The notes under the pieces were generated by a model that saw only the letters and a list, made by a program, of their open reading frames with translations, searched no databases and was not told the origin of the DNA. From Chryseobacterium sp. MYb264 (GTDB taxonomy: Bacteria > Bacteroidota > Bacteroidia > Flavobacteriales > Weeksellaceae), in assembly GCF_035974275.1 (NCBI RefSeq), contig NZ_CP142422.1, positions 496,001-560,000 on the forward strand: a stretch of 64,000 nucleotides of DNA. Direction: 5' to 3'. How positions within the stretch are numbered: position 1 is the stretch's first letter; every line of letters starts with the position of its first letter. Position numbers and translations under genes: made by a program. Shown one piece after another: positions 60,986 through 64,000 of the stretch.

Positions 60986-61762
60986 ATGGTTTTATTAAGT
61001 TTTGATATCGAGGAATTTGATATGCCTTTGGAGTATAAAGGTGAAATTTCCTTTGATCAACAAATCTCCATATCTCAGCGGGGGCTTGAAAATATTTTAA
61101 ATATTTTAAAAAAGCATCAGGTAAAAGCTACCTTTTTCTCTACAGTCATTTTCGCTGAAAACAGCAAAGATTTAATTAGAAGATTAATTAATGAAGGTCA
61201 TGAGCTGGCTTCTCATACATGGTTTCATTCCGAATTTGAGGAAAAACATTTGAAGGAATCCAGAGAACGTCTGGAAGAATTATTTTCTGTAAAAGTGACG
61301 GGATTAAGAATGCCCCGAATGATGCCTGTGGACGAAAAAGCGGTGGAAAATGCAGGATATTCATATAATTCGTCTGTCAATCCTACTTTTTTACCGGGAA
61401 GATACAACAATCTGAAAGTTTCCAGAACATATTTTAAAGAAGGTAATGTGATGCAGGTTCCTGCTTCGGTTTCGCCTAATTTCAGAATTCCTTTATTTTG
61501 GCTGAGTTTTCATAATTTTCCTCTGTCTTTCTACAAAAAATTGTCTTCAGATACCTTAAAGAAAGATAATTATCTCAATATTTACTTTCATCCCTGGGAA
61601 TTTTCGGAGATAAAAGATCAGGCGTTTAAATTGCCTGGTTTTACAGTAAAAAACTCAGGAAAGGATATGGTCAGAAGATTTGATGAATTTGTGGGTTGGC
61701 TTAAAAGTAAAAACTATATCTTTGGAACCTTTCAGGAATTTCAAAAACAGATAACATTATGA
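60986..61762 (+). CDS. Polysaccharide deacetylase (NodB-type, CE4)
   Basis: 258 residues. The N-terminal catalytic Asp motif is VLLSFDIEEFD, the metal-binding His pair HELASHTWFHSEF lies at ~72-84, and the substrate-loop block is RLRMPRMMP-like (GLRMPRMMPVDEKA). The C-terminal YFHPWEF supplies the last His. No signal peptide, so it probably acts on a cytoplasmic lipid-linked sugar, as PIG-L/PgaB-related CE4 enzymes can. Its start directly abuts the GT2 stop codon. Confidence 0.88.
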   Translation: MVLLSFDIEEFDMPLEYKGEISFDQQISISQRGLENILNILKKHQVKATFFSTVIFAENSKDLIRRLINEGHELASHTWFHSEFEEKHLKESRERLEELFSVKVTGLRMPRMMPVDEKAVENAGYSYNSSVNPTFLPGRYNNLKVSRTYFKEGNVMQVPASVSPNFRIPLFWLSFHNFPLSFYKKLSSDTLKKDNYLNIYFHPWEFSEIKDQAFKLPGFTVKNSGKDMVRRFDEFVGWLKSKNYIFGTFQEFQKQITL

Positions 61763-62856
61763 AAATTGCATTTGATGCAAAGCGTTTTTTTCACAACACT
61801 TCAGGCTTAGGCAACTATTCAAGGGATTTGGTTAGAATACTTTCTCAGTTTTATCCTGAAAATGACTATGTTTTGCTGAATAAAAATAAATCCGAGAGAG
61901 GGAAAGATATTCTTGAAAAAAAGAATGTCCATTTCATTGAAACCTCCAAAGGAAAACTTTCCCGACAGCTGAAAATGGGAAAAGATGCCCAAAAACAAAA
62001 CGCTGATGTATTTCACGGATTATCAGGTGAATTGCCCTTAAAATGGGATTCTAAACCCATCAAAAAAATAGTGACGGTTCATGATTTGATTTTCGTAAGA
62101 TATCCACAGTATTATTCTTTTTTCGACCGGAAAATTCATCTTTGGAAATTTAAAAAAGCCACGTCGATGGCTGACGAAGTGATTGCTATTTCTGAACAGA
62201 CGAAGCAGGATATAATGGACTTTTTAAAAGTTCCGGAAAGTAAAATTACCGTCATTTATCAGGGCTGTCATAATGCTTTTAAAGAAGAGCAGTCAGAAGA
62301 ATTAATTAAGGCTGTAAAGGCCAAATTTCAGCTTCCCGAAAGGTTTATTCTGAATGTAGGAACCATTGAGGACAGAAAAAATCTTTTGAGTGTTGTGAAA
62401 GCAATAAAAGATACCGGTATTCCGTTGGTTGTTGTCGGGAAAAAAGCAAAATATTTCAGGAAAATCGAAGATTTTATTCAGAAAAATAAGATGGAAAAGC
62501 AGGTTCATTTCCTCGAAGGTGTATCGATGGATGAGCTGGCAGTAATCTACAAACTGGCTGATATTTTCGTCTATCCGAGCTTTTTCGAAGGCTTTGGAAT
62601 TCCTGTGATTGAGGCTCTCTTTTCAAAAACGGTGACTATTACGAGCAATACCAGCTGTCTTCCTGAGGCAGGCGGACCGGATTCTGTTTACATCGATCCT
62701 GAAAATTATTTAGATCTTCAGTCTAAAATTAAATTTTTATGGGACAATGAGTCGGAACGTAAACGCCGTGCTGATAAGGGGTTTGACTTTGTTCAGAAGT
62801 TTAATGATGAAGCCATTGCAAAAGAACTCATGACGCTTTATCAAAAAAATAAATAG
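61759..62856 (+). CDS. GT4-family glycosyltransferase
   Basis: 365 residues, GT-B fold. The N-terminal acceptor domain has DVFHGLSGELPLK, and the C-terminal nucleotide-sugar domain has LNVGTIEDRKNL and the family motif PSFFEGFGIPVIEALFSKT (E-x7-E). It overlaps the deacetylase stop by 4 bp (ATGA). Probably adds a hexose to the lipid- or glycan-linked product of this operon. Confidence 0.9.
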   Translation: MKIAFDAKRFFHNTSGLGNYSRDLVRILSQFYPENDYVLLNKNKSERGKDILEKKNVHFIETSKGKLSRQLKMGKDAQKQNADVFHGLSGELPLKWDSKPIKKIVTVHDLIFVRYPQYYSFFDRKIHLWKFKKATSMADEVIAISEQTKQDIMDFLKVPESKITVIYQGCHNAFKEEQSEELIKAVKAKFQLPERFILNVGTIEDRKNLLSVVKAIKDTGIPLVVVGKKAKYFRKIEDFIQKNKMEKQVHFLEGVSMDELAVIYKLADIFVYPSFFEGFGIPVIEALFSKTVTITSNTSCLPEAGGPDSVYIDPENYLDLQSKIKFLWDNESERKRRADKGFDFVQKFNDEAIAKELMTLYQKNK

Positions 62857-62864
62857 AAAAAATC

Positions 62865-62894
62865 TTGCAGGTTTAAAAATAAGTCCTACATTTG
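62865..62894 (+). promoter_or_regulatory. his operon promoter
   Basis: TTG (62865-62867), a 19-bp spacer and TACATTTG (62887-62894). Start of transcription would be near 62900, just before the leader peptide. Confidence 0.75.
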
Positions 62895-62911
62895 TAGCAC
62901 AAATTTCAACA

Positions 62912-62962
62912 ATGAAACCGAATTTTTTAACAGTACATCATTATCATCATCATCTCTGCTAA
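62912..62962 (+). CDS. hisL: his operon leader peptide
   Basis: A 16-residue ORF, MKPNFLTVHHYHHHLC, with five His codons (four CAT plus one more CAT) in a block of six codons. It lies between a good promoter and a terminator/antiterminator pair ahead of hisG. This is the classic histidine-attenuation layout: with little charged tRNA-His the ribosome stalls in the block, the antiterminator forms and hisG is transcribed. Translation of the peptide itself is inferred. Confidence 0.92.
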   Translation: MKPNFLTVHHYHHHLC

Positions 62963-63041
62963 GACGGAATTGATTGATATATTACTATGTTAAAAATCAA
63001 AATAATTAAAAACCGTCTGAGTAAATTAGGCGGTTTTTTTG
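62962..63041 (+). promoter_or_regulatory. his attenuator (antiterminator / terminator)
   Basis: Terminator: AACCGTCT (63011-63018) with AGGCGGTT (63028-63035, one G-U pair) and eight Ts. Antiterminator: AGACGG (62962-62967) pairs exactly with CCGTCT (63013-63018), the 5' half of the terminator stem, so the two are mutually exclusive. Confidence 0.88.
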
Positions 63042-63106
63042 TTTTCTAATATTTCAGGAAAATACTTAAAGTATCACTTTATTTGCTCAGATTCAACGAC
63101 AAAGAA

Positions 63107-63964
63107 ATGAGTAAATTAAAAATTGCAATTCAAAAAAGCGGCCGGTTATACGAAGAGTCTTTACAGCTATTGAAAGATTGCGGGATATTCGTGAATAACG
63201 GCAAGGATCAACTCAAAGTTTCTGTAGATAATTTTCCGATGGAGATCATGTATCTGCGCAATTCCGACATTCCTCAATATCTGGAAGATGGAGTCGTAGA
63301 TATCGCTATTGTAGGGGAAAATCTGTTGGTCGAGAAACAGAAAAATATTGAGATTATCCAGCAATTGGGATTCTCAAAATGCAGAGTTTCTTTGGCAGTT
63401 CCGAAAGAAGTAGAAACGGATGATCTCAATTATTTCCAAGGTAAAAAAATTGCTACCTCTTATCCAAATACCCTTAGAAAATTCTTAGAATCGAATAATA
63501 TCTCTGCCGATATTCATATCATTTCAGGTTCCGTAGAAATTGCTCCGAATATTGGTCTGGCAGACGGGATTTGCGATATTGTAAGTTCCGGAAGTACGTT
63601 GTTTAAAAACGGATTGAGAGAAACCGTAGTGTTATTAAAATCGGAGGCTGTCCTGGCCCAAACTTCTCTTTTAGATGCTGGAAAAGTGAAAATCCTTGAT
63701 AAATTTTTGTTTAGAATTAAATCGGTCTTAAAGGCAAAAAATTCAAAATATATTCTGATGAATGTTCCGAATGATAAGATCCAGGATATTTCAAATGTTC
63801 TTCCTGTATTGAAAAGTCCGACCGTGATTCCTTTGGCCGAGGAAGGGTGGAGCAGTATTCATTCAGTGATTGATGAACTGAGGTTCTGGGATGTCATCGA
63901 TGAATTGAAGGAGAATGGCGCACAGGATATTTTAATCATTCCAATTGATAAAATGGTGATCTGA
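63107..63964 (+). CDS. hisG: ATP phosphoribosyltransferase, long form
   Basis: 285 residues from the ATG at 63107 (MSKLKIAIQKSGRL); an in-frame ATG at 63083 adds eight atypical residues. The catalytic periplasmic-binding-protein-like core (AIQKSGRLYEES, VDIAIVGENLL, IATSYPNTLRKF, ADGICDIVSSGSTL with the PRPP-binding block) is followed by a ~75-residue C-terminal ACT-like regulatory domain, the HisG-long type that is feedback-inhibited by histidine. First step of histidine synthesis. Controlled by the attenuator just upstream. Confidence 0.96.
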   Translation: MSKLKIAIQKSGRLYEESLQLLKDCGIFVNNGKDQLKVSVDNFPMEIMYLRNSDIPQYLEDGVVDIAIVGENLLVEKQKNIEIIQQLGFSKCRVSLAVPKEVETDDLNYFQGKKIATSYPNTLRKFLESNNISADIHIISGSVEIAPNIGLADGICDIVSSGSTLFKNGLRETVVLLKSEAVLAQTSLLDAGKVKILDKFLFRIKSVLKAKNSKYILMNVPNDKIQDISNVLPVLKSPTVIPLAEEGWSSIHSVIDELRFWDVIDELKENGAQDILIIPIDKMVI

Positions 63965-63965
63965 T

Positions 63966-64000
63966 ATGAAAATAAATACATACCCAAAGAGAGAAATCTG
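63966..64000 (+). CDS. hisD: Histidinol dehydrogenase, first codons only (runs off window)
   Basis: ATG at 63966, one base after the hisG stop codon, opens MKINTYPKREI, which fits the start of HisD and the usual hisG-hisD order. Only 11 complete codons are present, so the call rests mainly on context. Confidence 0.6.
   Translation, partial: MKINTYPKREI

Overview
The window looks like chromosomal DNA of a flavobacterium close to Chryseobacterium (Bacteroidota). The base composition is AT-rich. Gene starts rarely carry a Shine-Dalgarno sequence, while many genes have a TAnnTTTG -7 element, in the best cases about 19 bp downstream of a TTG/TTTG -33 element. The gene content also fits: PorQ and a type-B C-terminal sorting domain of the type IX secretion system (T9SS), TamL, a CcsB-CcsA fusion, lipoprotein TolC homologues and many small outer-membrane or lipoprotein genes. 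No phage, transposase or CRISPR array is visible.

Layout. 1-2.5 kb: the tail of a TonB-dependent receptor, a DUF2490 protein, an HD hydrolase and a YegP protein. 2.9-9.9 kb: a leftward MarR-fadN-fadA-fadE beta-oxidation operon with two small four-helix-bundle genes placed in its gaps and two palindromic operators upstream. 9.9-13.4 kb: a leftward TlpA/FecCD/FecE-type operon interrupted by an inverted-repeat-bounded GxxExxY cassette. 13.4-19.8 kb: a flavin/2Fe-2S reductase, SanA, TamL, a TrmH-family methylase and a holin-X/YtxH group. 19.9-29.2 kb: housekeeping genes (cmk, porQ, pyrH, frr, an LptF/G permease, a LolA-like protein, ftsK). 29.6-33.9 kb: a 1,424-residue T9SS adhesin-like protein. 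34.4-37.0 kb: three tandem isochorismatase-family hydrolases with predicted cytosolic, periplasmic and lipoprotein locations, plus a Crp/Fnr regulator and a TTGA-N6-TCAA palindrome at the promoter. 37.5-42.6 kb: CcsBA, an SPFH protein and an Arc-like protein. 42.7-46.5 kb: lysine catabolism (ALDH7-type dehydrogenase and lysine 6-aminotransferase), then a DUF2007-like protein and a SemiSWEET. 46.7-53.6 kb: a GNAT enzyme and a GbsR/MarR-controlled RND efflux operon. 54.1 kb: tRNA-Ala(GGC), followed by about 1.7 kb of 443-bp tandem repeats. 56.2-62.9 kb: a small lipoprotein, an NlpC/P60 hydrolase, an ICMT-like methyltransferase, dapD and a four-gene glycan/lipid-sugar operon. 62.9-64 kb: a his attenuator with a His-rich leader peptide, hisG and the start of hisD.

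The most unusual theme is non-coding. Several gaps between co-directional genes hold AT-rich inverted repeats, each with its own short-word vocabulary. Three of these gaps also carry a small ORF in operon orientation: two four-helix-bundle proteins (the family encoded by 23S rRNA intervening sequences) and one GxxExxY protein with a PD-(D/E)xK-like motif. The GxxExxY cassette fills the space from one gene's stop codon to the next gene's start codon almost to the base. Its roughly 84-nt arms share sequence, and an inner hairpin with compensatory differences, with the 443-bp array at 54-56 kb. This may be a class of operon-resident, RNA-hairpin-bounded selfish element.
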